A stretch of DNA of 54,481 nucleotides, taken from contig NZ_RHNW01000017.1 in assembly GCF_003946045.1 (NCBI RefSeq), positions 1 to 54,481 of the forward strand. The letters are read 5' to 3'. The notes beneath the pieces were generated by a model, which was not told where the DNA came from, did no database searches, and worked only from the letters and a program-made list of their open reading frames with translations. Positions 16,774-25,144 of this stretch are shown piece after piece (position 1 is the first letter of the stretch; each line of letters starts with the position of its first letter). A program made the position numbers and the translations under genes. The DNA is from Levilactobacillus mulengensis (GTDB lineage Bacteria > Bacillota > Bacilli > Lactobacillales > Lactobacillaceae).

Positions 16774-17979
16774 CTAAGCCTTCTTCTCTCGAATGGAGCC
16801 CACCAGATCATCTGTATCTGGAGCGTTCGCAAGCAATGCGCGAACATCATCAAGATTCACCTTAACATTCCAAACTAAAACACCAACTAACTTATCGGTA
16901 TCTATGAAATAGACAAGCGATCCATGCGTTCGCCGATCAAAAATCAATTGCAATTTAGGATCAATATTACCGATTGCTTGCCAGGAAATATCAAAAATCA
17001 TGGAATAGAAGTATGGGGTATGCTGATAGCTCATGTGAGCACCTGCCATATTACGGCCAACTAATTCACCAGAAAGTCGGGCATGGTCCACGTGCTCAAT
17101 CCGTTGCCGACCCAAGATGTGATCTGGATAAGAGGCAATATCTCCAGCAGACCAGATGGCTGAGTCACTAGTATTGAGATACTCATTAACTTTCACACCA
17201 CCATCAGCTAAATCCAAACAACTGTCTTCAGCTAAACTAATCCGCGGCGTAACGCCTAACCCAACAATGATCGTATCGGCTGCGATCACCGTACCATCCT
17301 TTGTCAATAGAGTCAAGTGGTCACCTTGGCGTTGATATGATTGGACAAACTGACCACTCATCAGTGTGACACCATTGCGTTTGAACGTGGCTTCATACTC
17401 AGTCCGAATAGACTCAGGAAATTTACCCTCACCCAGCGCTTTTTCTGGAAAAATCATCGTAACTTCAGTCTCATTTTGGGTCAGTGACGATGCGAGCTCT
17501 GTACCAACATATCCACCACCAATGATCACAACTCGCTTGTTCGGACCACTAAATTTACGTAACTTGCGATAATCTGACCACTGTCTAAAGACTAGCACAT
17601 GTGGATCAGAAGGTCCCTGGATTTGTCTAGGTTCTCCGCCAGTTGCTAGCAATAGCTGTTCATACTTGATTTGCTCACTATCGGCCAATGTAATGACCTT
17701 ATCTTGCCGATTAATAGCCGTAACCGTTGTCTTGAACTTAAAAGTCACATTGGGATAATTTTCAGCACCAATCTGAATGTTCTCTTCAGTAAATTCATCA
17801 TCTAGCCATAGTTTTTTACTCAGTGCCGGTCGTTCATATGGGACATCCGCCTCTTGCGAAATAATTAAGATCTCACCCTCTGAATCTTCCTGTCGAATTC
17901 CCTTGATGGCATAGCCAGCAACCACTCCGCCACCAACAATGACGTATCGATAGCTGTTTGTCTGATCCAAATCACTCAT
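16774..17979 (-). CDS. FAD/NAD(P)-dependent oxidoreductase (ferredoxin-reductase-like)
   Basis: 401 residues from ATG 17979 behind a GGAGGCG site. It has an N-terminal FAD motif VIVGGGVVAGYAIKGI, the PYERPALSKKLW segment seen in rubredoxin/ferredoxin reductases and AIF-like proteins, the ATGGEPR motif, an NAD-binding VVIIGGGYVGTELASSL, and a third motif SAIWSAGDIASY. No redox-active CxxC is present, so it differs from thioredoxin or lipoamide reductases. The electron acceptor is not known, and no ferredoxin or rubredoxin gene is adjacent. The hairpin CCATCgttaatGATGG at 16697-16712 lies past the stop. Confidence 0.8.
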   Translation of the reverse strand: MSDLDQTNSYRYVIVGGGVVAGYAIKGIRQEDSEGEILIISQEADVPYERPALSKKLWLDDEFTEENIQIGAENYPNVTFKFKTTVTAINRQDKVITLADSEQIKYEQLLLATGGEPRQIQGPSDPHVLVFRQWSDYRKLRKFSGPNKRVVIIGGGYVGTELASSLTQNETEVTMIFPEKALGEGKFPESIRTEYEATFKRNGVTLMSGQFVQSYQRQGDHLTLLTKDGTVIAADTIIVGLGVTPRISLAEDSCLDLADGGVKVNEYLNTSDSAIWSAGDIASYPDHILGRQRIEHVDHARLSGELVGRNMAGAHMSYQHTPYFYSMIFDISWQAIGNIDPKLQLIFDRRTHGSLVYFIDTDKLVGVLVWNVKVNLDDVRALLANAPDTDDLVGSIREKKA

Positions 17980-18182
17980 CTAATCGCCTCCATAACTTTA
18001 CTTTTTCTAGGATCATTGTAATATAAAAACGCCATGATTCGAAAAATAACGATCAGAATTGTCAATCGTTGCTTGCTTTTATCAGAATAATAATTTTATT
18101 TACATACTGCTACAAAGCTATCAAATATCACTATGATCCAGATTTAGAATTGCGGATAACACAGCATAAAATAATATTATTT

Positions 18183-19215
18183 GGCAAATTACAAGTTTAA
18201 TCCGAACAAGCCCGGAAACTTTCAATGGCAGTCTGTTGATGATGTATTTTTAATGGTCGTTGATTAATTAGTTCAAGTGCTGCTAGGATCTCATCAGTCG
18301 TTACTTGGCTAAAATTGGTCTTTTTCGGGAAGAACCAGCGTAACCGTCTATTAAAATATTCATTGGAACCTCGCTCCCATGGTGAATATGGATGGCAAAA
18401 ATAAACTTTGATCTGATAATCCTGTTCTAAGGCCTGATAATTGGCAAACTCTTTACCATGATCAACAGTAATGGATTTTACTTGGGGACCGAAGGCCCCC
18501 ATAAACTTGCCAAAGGCGGTGTTTAGAGCCTTAGCCGTTCTATTAGGGGCTTTGATGGCCCATAGAAGTCGGGTCTTACGTTCTACGAATGTAACCAGAC
18601 ATGATCGTGACTCACTTCGACTAGAAAGCACCGTATCTACTTCCCAATGACCAAATGCTAACCGTTGATTAACAGTTATTGGCCGTTGTTCGATGGAAGT
18701 CCCACTTGTAAATTTCCCACGATTTTCGCTCACTCGGTGCTGGCGGACATTCCGATTGGGTAGATCAGTCAATTTGAAGGGGAGCCAGCCACGATTAAGC
18801 CAATTATAAATTGACGCAGTGCTCAGGTTAAAAGCTGTCGCAATCGCTTCTGGTGACCAAGTTAAACGTAGGTGGTTGGTAATTAAAGTCGCTAATGCTG
18901 CCGTCAGCATCGAACGACGACCGCAATTCCGCCTTTTGCGATCTGCATCTTGCTGAGCTAATTCTGGATCATAAGGTTTAACCCGGTCCAACTCATAGCT
19001 AATCGTAGCTTTGGCGACGCCTAAGGCGTCAGCCATTACTTGGTAAGATTTATTCCCCTCATTGACCAGTTGTGCTAGTGCGCCACGTTGAAAACGTGAT
19101 AAAGTAGATGTACCCAAAGTAATCACTCCCTATATTGGTTGGAATTAGTTACTACCATTGTAAGTGATTGCTTTGGGCTTTTTAATTTCTGTTCGGATTA
19201 ATTATAGAATTTGCC
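18183..19215 (-). mobile_element. Complete IS30-family element (type 1)
   Basis: The element of 1033 bp has ends GGCAAATTACAAGTTTAATCC and GGCAAATTCTATAATTAATCC (inverted), and a possible 4-bp target duplication ATTT at 18179-18182 and 19216-19219. It carries one transposase gene. The copy at 78-633 is a diverged, truncated relative. Confidence 0.9.
18197..19126 (-). CDS. IS30-family transposase (type 1)
   Basis: 309 residues, intact. The N-terminal HTH (YQVMADALGVAKATISYELDR) and a second HTH (SPEAIATAFNLSTASIYNWLNRG) bind the ends. The DDE domain shows Asp in FGHWEVDTVLSS, Asp in KSITVDHGKEFANY, and Glu in SPWERGSNEYFNRRLR. The start ATG at 19126 is preceded by a GGGAG site. Full length for the family, so probably active. 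Confidence 0.95.
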   Translation of the reverse strand: MITLGTSTLSRFQRGALAQLVNEGNKSYQVMADALGVAKATISYELDRVKPYDPELAQQDADRKRRNCGRRSMLTAALATLITNHLRLTWSPEAIATAFNLSTASIYNWLNRGWLPFKLTDLPNRNVRQHRVSENRGKFTSGTSIEQRPITVNQRLAFGHWEVDTVLSSRSESRSCLVTFVERKTRLLWAIKAPNRTAKALNTAFGKFMGAFGPQVKSITVDHGKEFANYQALEQDYQIKVYFCHPYSPWERGSNEYFNRRLRWFFPKKTNFSQVTTDEILAALELINQRPLKIHHQQTAIESFRACSD

Positions 19216-19375
19216 ATTTTAATTAAAAAACCTCAATTTTTAAGGTAATCATTTTTGATTTTAATTTGAAGTAACAATATTCGAAGAGTTGTCATTTTTC
19301 TTGGTCATTTCTCGGATTTTAGTGGAGTTAGAAGTTTCAAGTGGTCCGCTCTGCTATGATTCTCTCATGTAAACA

Positions 19376-19960
19376 TCATCTTTGTATATTGAATTTCTTT
19401 CGATATCTGATAAAGGTCGTCCGTTTAATCCCTGTATTACGGGCAACATCTACATCACTCATACCCGTTTGATAAAGCTTAAAAGCGTGTTGCAAACGGG
19501 GATCATCTTTGGCATATTGGGGTTTGCGGCCATGATATTTACCTTGCTGTTTGGCAAGCGCAATGCCTTGTTGCTGTCGCTCAATGATCCGCTTACGTTC
19601 ACTTTCAGCTTGGTACTTGTAGAGTTCAATAATCAAATTGGTCATCAGTTGCCGTAAGTTGGGATCCGCAATCCCGGTCATGGACGGTAAATTCAACACA
19701 TCTAGGGTGGCCCCCTTATTTTGAATGGAGTTCATGATCTTAGTCAAATCCTGGTTGTTTCTGCCTAAGCGATCTAATTCAGTGACCAGGACAATATCAC
19801 CCTCACGAATATAGGCCAGCATTTTTTGCAGTTCTGGCCGATTAGTGTTAGCCCCACTTAATTTATCCGTAAATAATTTATCAACGCCTTTTAAAGCCGC
19901 TAATTGTCGATCTAAATGTTGCTCCTTGGAACTCACACGCGCATAACCGATTTTAGCCAT
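19376..19960 (-). CDS. Small serine recombinase (resolvase/invertase)
   Basis: 194 residues from ATG 19960 with an AAGGAGAA site. The catalytic domain begins MAKIGYARVSSKEQHLDRQL with the nucleophile serine in YARVSS. It continues through GDIVLVTELDRLGRNNQDL, the LRQLMTNLIIELYKYQAESERKRIIERQ long helix, and a C-terminal HTH (DVDVARNTGIKRTTFIRYRKKF). It is complete. The recombination site normally lies next to the gene; the 54-bp dyad at 20089-20142 is 130 bases upstream and is the best candidate. A TATACT-type -10 box is visible near 20008 on the minus strand. The role is plasmid multimer resolution or DNA inversion. Confidence 0.92.
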   Translation of the reverse strand: MAKIGYARVSSKEQHLDRQLAALKGVDKLFTDKLSGANTNRPELQKMLAYIREGDIVLVTELDRLGRNNQDLTKIMNSIQNKGATLDVLNLPSMTGIADPNLRQLMTNLIIELYKYQAESERKRIIERQQQGIALAKQQGKYHGRKPQYAKDDPRLQHAFKLYQTGMSDVDVARNTGIKRTTFIRYRKKFNIQR

Positions 19961-20021
19961 TTCCAATTCTCCTTTTGGACAGTTCTAATGAACACTTGTA
20001 ATTCCTAGTATAGCACAGAAA

Positions 20022-20060
20022 TAAAAAAGACCAATAGGGCATACCCTAATGGCCGTTTTT
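20022..20060. terminator. Bidirectional terminator upstream of the resolvase
   Basis: GACCAATAGGG and CCCTAATGGCC form an 11-base imperfect stem with A6 before and T5 after it. Confidence 0.55.
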
Positions 20061-20088
20061 GATCCATTATCAATGGCTTTTTAAATTA

Positions 20089-20142
20089 GGGCCTAGTACT
20101 TTTGGAATGGAAATACTTTCCAACACCAAAAATTCTAGACCC
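20089..20142. repeat. 54-bp dyad, complete copy; candidate recombinase site
   Basis: The outer arms GGGnCTAGnAnTTTTGG and CCAAAAnTnCTAGnCCC pair around an inner dyad TGGAAATACTTTCCA. The same 54 bases are present inverted at 28026-28079, and 38 of them at 634-671. It is 130 bases upstream of the resolvase start. The deoR fragment ends at its right border. Confidence 0.8.
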
Positions 20143-20372
20143 TCAAAAACTTGAACATGATTATTCCGAGCTGTATTGAAGATCGTTTCGGGTAGCGATT
20201 TATCGGTAACAATGTAGTTAATCGCGCTCATTGGTGCACTCATGTATAGTTGATGCTTACCGATTTTAGTGTGATCCACCAACAGCACAACCGCATCGGC
20301 ATGAGCGGAAAAAGCTCGCTTGATATTAGCCTCTAAATCATTGGCATCCCTAGATTGCATAATTAAAGTTAC
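20143..20372 (-). pseudogene. DeoR-family regulator, C-terminal fragment
   Basis: The translation SRDANDLEANIKRAFSAHAD, then AVVLLVDHTKIGKHQLYMSA and INYIVTDKSLPETIFNTARN is the effector (isomerase-like) domain of DeoR/GlpR/LacR sugar regulators, including the VDHTKIG motif and the ITD-LP motif. The HTH half is missing at the 20372 border, where a Y-family polymerase fragment begins on the other strand. The C-terminus is cut by the 54-bp dyad. Confidence 0.75.
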
Positions 20373-20622
20373 CACCCAGTAAATGTGAAAAAAGACTATG
20401 GCAATAGTCAGGTGCTCATGTGTGATTACACGCAGGCAAAGGAGATTAAAGTCGTGCTTAGCGAGATTGCCGATCAGGTTGCTGGCAGACTTCGTCACCA
20501 TCAAGCACAAGGTGAAGTGGTTAGCGTTGGGATTGATTATGCTGATGCAGAAGAAGCGGGCACCTCCGGTTTCGGTGTGCAAATGAAGATTGATCCCACA
20601 AACCACACTGACGATTTGAGCC
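20373..20622 (+). pseudogene. Y-family DNA polymerase (UvrX/UmuC-like) fragment
   Basis: The frame reads YHPVNVKKDYGNSQVLMCDY, then EIKVVLSEIADQVAGRLRHH and GVQMKIDPTNHTDD. This is the little-finger part of plasmid- and phage-borne UV-repair polymerases. The N-terminal palm with its Asp residues and the last C-terminal segment are both missing, so it is non-functional. The GTG at 20385 is an internal codon. Confidence 0.75.
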
Positions 20623-20653
20623 CAAAAAAACGTCCGCACGTCCAACCGTACAA

Positions 20654-21019
20654 TTCTTGTCCGGACCATTGACATTCTTGCCGAACGATTTGGCAGGTCA
20701 TGCATGAATTAGGCATTCAATCGACTATGTATCGAAAACGTCCTAAAAAGCCTACAACCAATACTGACACGTCGCAGAAGCCTAATTTAATGAGACATCT
20801 AGCTGATTTATCTGGGGTCGTTACCATTGACATCACCTATATTCACCTGATCAATCAAAACTGGGTTTATCTCGCAACTTTGTTTGTCGTTCCTCGGTCA
20901 CATCAAAACAAAATAAAACACTGGTAAAAGACCTGATGATGCGTGAATTTAAGAAATAACCAAGTGCCTTCGTCAGACCGTAACTTCTTTTGTCCGGCCT
21001 ATTGACATTCTTGCCGACG
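20654..21019 (+). pseudogene. IS3-family orfB fragment flanked by a direct repeat
   Basis: The frame from about 20676 to 20927 reads MHELGIQSTMYRKRPKKP, then DLSGVVTIDITYIHLINQNW, i.e. the HTH_21 region and the first catalytic Asp of an IS3 integrase. Everything after the first Asp is missing. An imperfect direct repeat (GACATTCTTGCCGAACG type) at 20654-20687 and 20985-21019 flanks it. Confidence 0.65.
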
Positions 21020-21033
21020 TAGAGCCAAATAAA

Positions 21034-21065
21034 GACCCTGAAGAATAATAATATTCTTCAGGGTC
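21034..21065. terminator. Terminator after the LPXTG protein gene
   Basis: A perfect 14-bp stem GACCCTGAAGAATA with its complement around AATA. On the minus strand it is followed by TTTATTT, and on the plus strand by CTCTTT. Confidence 0.8.
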
Positions 21066-21110
21066 CTCTTTAAATAATCTATATTCGCTACAGATATATT
21101 TATTTAATGG

Positions 21111-23630
21111 TTAATCATTACGACGTTTCTTGATACCAAGAAAACCGTGTAAACTTCCAAACATTGCCAACAAAATACCAATAAATGAAATTGTTTGACT
21201 TTGACTATTGTTTTCACCAGTTTGAGGTAATTCTGGTGAATTAACAGCACCGTTGTTAACTTTAGATCCTGTATTAGTCGACGTATTGATTACTCCATTG
21301 TTAGTAGCGTTACTTGGCTGGGAAGGATTTCCTGGTTGTCCTTGTACTGGCGTTGCGACCGGTACAGATGGCGTTAAGTGAATCGACGTAACAGAAACAC
21401 TAGGCTGGTCCGGTGTCGAAGGGACATCAACCTTTTCAGGAGTTGTTGGCACGTTTGGAATGTTCTGCTTTTCCGGAGTAGCAGGCTTGTTTGGTACGTT
21501 TGGCTTTTTCGGAGTTGACGGCTTATTTGGTACGTCTGGTTTCTCCGGCGTCGATGGCTTGTTCGGTACATTCGGTTTCTCTGGCGTCGATGGCTTATTT
21601 GGTTCCGTTGGCGCAGTCTTCTTAATTAAGTGAACGTAGAATTGTTGCACAGTGCCATCCTGGCTATAGACAACCCCATCAGTTGGGTAGTTATCACTGA
21701 CAAATGTGTAGCCATTGCCTAAATAGCCATCAATCGTTGGCTTTGTTCGATATGAGTCCGTCGTATTGAAATTACCGCTCAGATCTTTGGTTTCTAGCGT
21801 TTGACCATTTGCATCGTCAATGTATGTGACCTTAGCTGTCTCTTTATTTATCGCATACGTTACAGTTGTCACTACATTAGCACTAGTTTCCGTCAGACCT
21901 GTGACTTCGTCGACTGACTGATGATCGGGCGTATAACCGGTGATTACAGGCGAAATTTTTTTATTGAACGTCGTATCCCCGTTGGTTGCAGTCCATGCTT
22001 GATACAAACTGTCGCCTGTAACCTCATCAATGGTCCCTGTCCGCGTAAACGTCACTTGATCGGTTTTGTCATCCGCCGCCTTTGTGCCGTCGGTATAAAC
22101 ATAGTGAACGGTTTGCGTAACAACCTTGTTTAAAGAATCTTTTTCAAAACCGTTCGGCCACTTTGGACCATTTGGCACTGTAGGATCAAACGGCTGCCCC
22201 GTTTTACCTGGCGTCGTAACCGTTGCCGTAGCAATTTTGTGCTTTAAATGAACAAGAAATTGCTGCTTTGTAGTGCCGTCTCCATATTTAAATCCTTTTG
22301 TAAAATCATTGCTAACCACTTCATAACCAAGATTTGCATATGCGTTCAAAATGTTGGTTTGATCATAGTTTGAAATCGAAGAGGTCCGCCCACCTTTGAG
22401 ATTTGTATAGTGAAGCATTTTATGAGTGGTGTCATCAAGATAGACGATTGTGGCCTGCTGTGGATCAGGATAAAGGTGGTAATAAGTATCAACAGCAGGG
22501 TTACCGGGTGTTTCAAACGGTGCAATTGCATATCCCTTAGAAGGGTCGCCAGCATACCAGAGATGTAGCTGATGAAAACCTTTTGTTCCAAATTCAGACC
22601 CACGGGCCGCATCATCAGTAACGTAATAAACGTATCCTGTCCAGCCAGTAGCTGTTGGGTAATGAATGTAATGTTCATCAGTGTAAGGCAGGATTGCCGT
22701 TGCATCGTTAGGATCATTCAAATACATAAAAGTTGGCTGCCCTGTCCATGGGTTGGTCTGAGTGGGATCACTAGTCGGTTCGGTGTAGAGGTCGTGATCC
22801 GATTGCAAAGTGGCAGAGGCTGTAATGTCAGTGGCAGGCGTGGTATCAGTATCGGATAACAGATCTAGGCTAGTGGCTCTACCTACGCTCAAATTTTTTG
22901 CTGCAGCCATCAACTCAGTTTGCTCAGTAGATGTTGATGAAGTTACCGCTTGTACCTCACTCGTAGTGTCTGAATGATTGTCTGCCTCAGCATTGGAACT
23001 CGCTGTCGAAGCAACACTCACAGAATCGGAGTGAGATGATGCAGCAGCACTATTATCTATTTTTTGTTGACCAGAGCTTGCAGACGAACTAGAAACTTCA
23101 GTGCTAGTTGGCGTTGATGAAGTTACCGCTTGTACCTCACTCGTAGTGTCTGAATGATTGTCTGCCTCAGCATTGGAACTCGCTGTCGAAGCAACACTCA
23201 CAGAATCGGAGTGAGATGATGCAGCAGCACTATTATCTATTTTTTGTTGACCAGAGCTTGCAGACGAACTAGAAACTTCAGTGCTAGTTGGCGTTGATGC
23301 GTTCGTTTTCACTGCAGACGTTTGTGATTCAGAACTTGCTGTTGAAGTAGCGACCGCAGTATTTGCTGACGTTTGCGAAGCAACACTAACTGCTGACTTT
23401 GAAGCTGCACTAGTTGCGGTTGAGAGCGCAACTGCCGATCCCGTCGTTACTGACGTGAAATTCGCGCCACTGACGCTGTCGTTTGTCGCTAAATCAGTAT
23501 TGCTGTCAGCGTGAACATTAACTGTTGTCAAATACCCAGTCAGTCCCAATCCCAAGGCCATTGCCGTAATACCACTGACAAGCCATTGTTTTCCATCTTT
23601 GTACATTTTGAAGTGTGTTTTAGTTTCCAA
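21111..23630 (-). CDS. LPXTG-anchored adhesin with MucBP-like domains
   Basis: 839 residues. It starts with TTG at 23630, preceded by a GAGGGGG site at good spacing. The N-terminus carries a KxYKxGKxW signal (HFKMYKDGKQWLVSGITAMA). Residues about 45-260 are Ser/Thr/Ala-rich and contain two identical 60-residue repeats. Two strand-rich units start ATIVYLDDTTHKMLHYTNLKG and KVTYIDDANGQTLETKDLSG (MucBP-like), with a Mub-type segment (VTQTVHYVYTDGTKAADDKT) between them. A proline-rich wall-spanning stretch of NKPSTPEKP repeats precedes the sorting signal LPQTGENNS, a hydrophobic helix, and KKRRND. It is a sortase substrate probably binding mucus or glycans. The MarR gene just upstream may be co-transcribed. 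Confidence 0.92.
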   Translation of the reverse strand: METKTHFKMYKDGKQWLVSGITAMALGLGLTGYLTTVNVHADSNTDLATNDSVSGANFTSVTTGSAVALSTATSAASKSAVSVASQTSANTAVATSTASSESQTSAVKTNASTPTSTEVSSSSASSGQQKIDNSAAASSHSDSVSVASTASSNAEADNHSDTTSEVQAVTSSTPTSTEVSSSSASSGQQKIDNSAAASSHSDSVSVASTASSNAEADNHSDTTSEVQAVTSSTSTEQTELMAAAKNLSVGRATSLDLLSDTDTTPATDITASATLQSDHDLYTEPTSDPTQTNPWTGQPTFMYLNDPNDATAILPYTDEHYIHYPTATGWTGYVYYVTDDAARGSEFGTKGFHQLHLWYAGDPSKGYAIAPFETPGNPAVDTYYHLYPDPQQATIVYLDDTTHKMLHYTNLKGGRTSSISNYDQTNILNAYANLGYEVVSNDFTKGFKYGDGTTKQQFLVHLKHKIATATVTTPGKTGQPFDPTVPNGPKWPNGFEKDSLNKVVTQTVHYVYTDGTKAADDKTDQVTFTRTGTIDEVTGDSLYQAWTATNGDTTFNKKISPVITGYTPDHQSVDEVTGLTETSANVVTTVTYAINKETAKVTYIDDANGQTLETKDLSGNFNTTDSYRTKPTIDGYLGNGYTFVSDNYPTDGVVYSQDGTVQQFYVHLIKKTAPTEPNKPSTPEKPNVPNKPSTPEKPDVPNKPSTPKKPNVPNKPATPEKQNIPNVPTTPEKVDVPSTPDQPSVSVTSIHLTPSVPVATPVQGQPGNPSQPSNATNNGVINTSTNTGSKVNNGAVNSPELPQTGENNSQSQTISFIGILLAMFGSLHGFLGIKKRRND
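22933..23298 (-). repeat. Tandem 180-bp direct repeat inside the adhesin gene
   Basis: Bases 22933-23118 are repeated without any mismatch at 23113-23298 (period 180). Each unit encodes 60 residues rich in Ser and Ala. The identity points to a very recent duplication or ongoing copy-number variation. Confidence 0.95.
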
Positions 23631-23699
23631 AATAATACCCCCTCATTTTTTAAAAATTGAGTCGCTAGAGCATGTGCAACAACGTTTCTGCCTTGTCGT

Positions 23700-24158
23700 T
23701 TATTCAGACTCATCATTACTGTAATAATGGGTTGAGTTAATAATCGTACTCGTAAACGTCGTAAAGTCGTTATGTAGCAGTTTGACGCCAACCATCCCCA
23801 TCGTTTTAATGACATCATGGGCAACAAATTGAGTGTGATCGTTAACACGCTTCATTAAGCGTTCGCCCTTGCTTGTCAAATGAATATAATACCGACGTCG
23901 ATCATTGCAGTCCGCAACCACTTCGACTAAACCTTTAGTTAACATGCCGGTAACTTGAGTTGAAATCGCCCCTTTAGTAATGTGATTCCGCTCAGCTAAA
24001 TCCGACATCGTTAGTCGCTGTCCCTTTGAGATTTGAGTCAATAGTGAAATACTGCCCCAGCCTTCGCCGAATTCTTGAACCGACTCTTTTAGCATCTGCT
24101 CAATCGCCCGGAAATTCGTTTGATAGTCATCAGTCAATAACTTGACGACTCGATCCAC
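23700..24158 (-). CDS. MarR-family transcriptional regulator
   Basis: 152 residues with the winged HTH of MarR proteins: LTMSDLAERNHITKGAISTQ as recognition region and the DRRRYYIHLTSKGERLM wing. The GTG start at 24158 has a poor ribosome site. Four codons upstream is an in-frame TAA, preceded directly by ACG and ATG, so an ancestral start reading MT*IKQEVDRVV may have been broken. The gene ends 69 bases before the adhesin gene on the same strand. A perfect inverted repeat at 24255-24271 upstream is a candidate operator. It probably controls itself and the adhesin. Confidence 0.85.
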   Translation of the reverse strand: MDRVVKLLTDDYQTNFRAIEQMLKESVQEFGEGWGSISLLTQISKGQRLTMSDLAERNHITKGAISTQVTGMLTKGLVEVVADCNDRRRYYIHLTSKGERLMKRVNDHTQFVAHDVIKTMGMVGVKLLHNDFTTFTSTIINSTHYYSNDESE

Positions 24159-24254
24159 TTCTTGCTTAATTTACGTCATTAAATTCGTTCAAGTTATTTC
24201 TTGCAATCTGCCATTTTATAATGTAATTTCTTTTCTCCCAATAAATTCCTTCCC

Positions 24255-24271
24255 GCTCAATTATATTGAGC
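24255..24271. promoter_or_regulatory. Candidate MarR operator (17-bp inverted repeat)
   Basis: GCTCAA-TTATA-TTGAGC is a perfect dyad of the size bound by MarR dimers. It overlaps a possible -10 box (TATAAT on the minus strand), about 100 bases upstream of the MarR gene. Confidence 0.5.
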
Positions 24272-24363
24272 CAACCTAATTTTAATTATACCCTTGTAGA
24301 ACAGAATGACACGCCTAATTCTGCAAAATAAAGCACTTTTTTGTAAATAGTCAGGGAGATATC

Positions 24364-24594
24364 ATGAATCAGTCAACTTTTCAGCTACTTGGTAATGTTG
24401 CTTCAGCAGATTTCTACCTTTGTGAAGGCAGTGATATTACTTTAATATCTGATAATAATGCCTATAATATGAAAGCTTTAGCCCAAGAAGTGCTTAAACT
24501 GCGTGTTCCTAATTCTTTGACCGTTATTGATTTAAACAACTTCTACGTTGGTATGATCCCTATTGATCATAATCAGATATTGGTTCACCGCTAG
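24364..24594 (+). CDS. Hypothetical protein of 76 residues, possibly truncated
   Basis: ATG at 24364 follows AGGGAGA at good spacing. The protein (MNQSTFQLLGNVASADFYLC..., then LRVPNSLTVIDLNNFYVGMI) is soluble and I recognise no family. Its end overlaps, on the opposite strand, the truncated end of the ArdC-like gene at about 24580. The last residues may therefore be read-through over a recombination junction. Confidence 0.45.
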   Translation: MNQSTFQLLGNVASADFYLCEGSDITLISDNNAYNMKALAQEVLKLRVPNSLTVIDLNNFYVGMIPIDHNQILVHR

Positions 24595-24961
24595 TTTGTG
24601 CCACATCAAAGACGGGTAGATAGCGATAACCGACAATGGCGCGCTCATCGGTGGTATCAAGACGCTTCTGCTCGGCTGGTGTTAGCTTCTTAATGATCGG
24701 AGCCGCAATCCGAATCGCTTTTGCGCCCCGGTTGACGGTGCGGTTAAAAGCCTTCTGCCATTGCTTAAAACCGGCGACTTGAGTGGCTTGAAGATTTTGC
24801 GCATAAATTAAATCAATGTTTCTGGCGCTATAACGATGAAATTTAGCCAGGGTATTGAGATACTTTTTAAATTGGTCACTATCAGTTAATTTTAGGATTT
24901 GCTGTTCAGCCTGGGCGACTAATTGTGCTTTCCAAGCCTTAACATCTGCTTTATTTGGCAT
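24560..24961 (-). pseudogene. ArdC/LtrC-like antirestriction protein, N-terminal part
   Basis: It starts with ATG at 24961 behind GAGGAGGGG. The 134 residues match the N-terminal single-strand DNA-binding domain of ArdC/LtrC proteins of conjugative plasmids: FKKYLNTLAKFHRYSARNID, then QATQVAGFKQWQKAFNRTVN, RGAKAIRIAAPIIKK and YRYLPVFDVAQTSGEP. The C-terminal metalloprotease-like part is missing. It lies downstream of the relaxase, as usual for such leading-region genes. In between (24962-25139) the same frame stays open up to the relaxase stop without a start codon. Confidence 0.7.
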
Positions 24962-25144
24962 AAGATACCCCTCCTCATCTTCAAAAATATCATTCAATGT
25001 TGGCAATGATCTTATTTGAATCGGGGTCGTGCCATAAAGGGCAACGTAGCCATCGGCTAATTTTTGCCAAGCTACTTGATAATAAGCCCCATTTTCAGTA
25101 ATTTCTTTTAAATACTTATAGGCTCCTTTAATTTTACATTTAGA

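Noticed and set aside
20070..20705. A 211-codon minus-strand frame as one protein
   Set aside because: It is a chance fusion: antisense of a polymerase fragment, a deoR fragment and the 54-bp dyad.
21374..21620. CRISPR-like spaced repeats
   Set aside because: They are in-frame proline-rich codon repeats of the LPXTG protein stalk.
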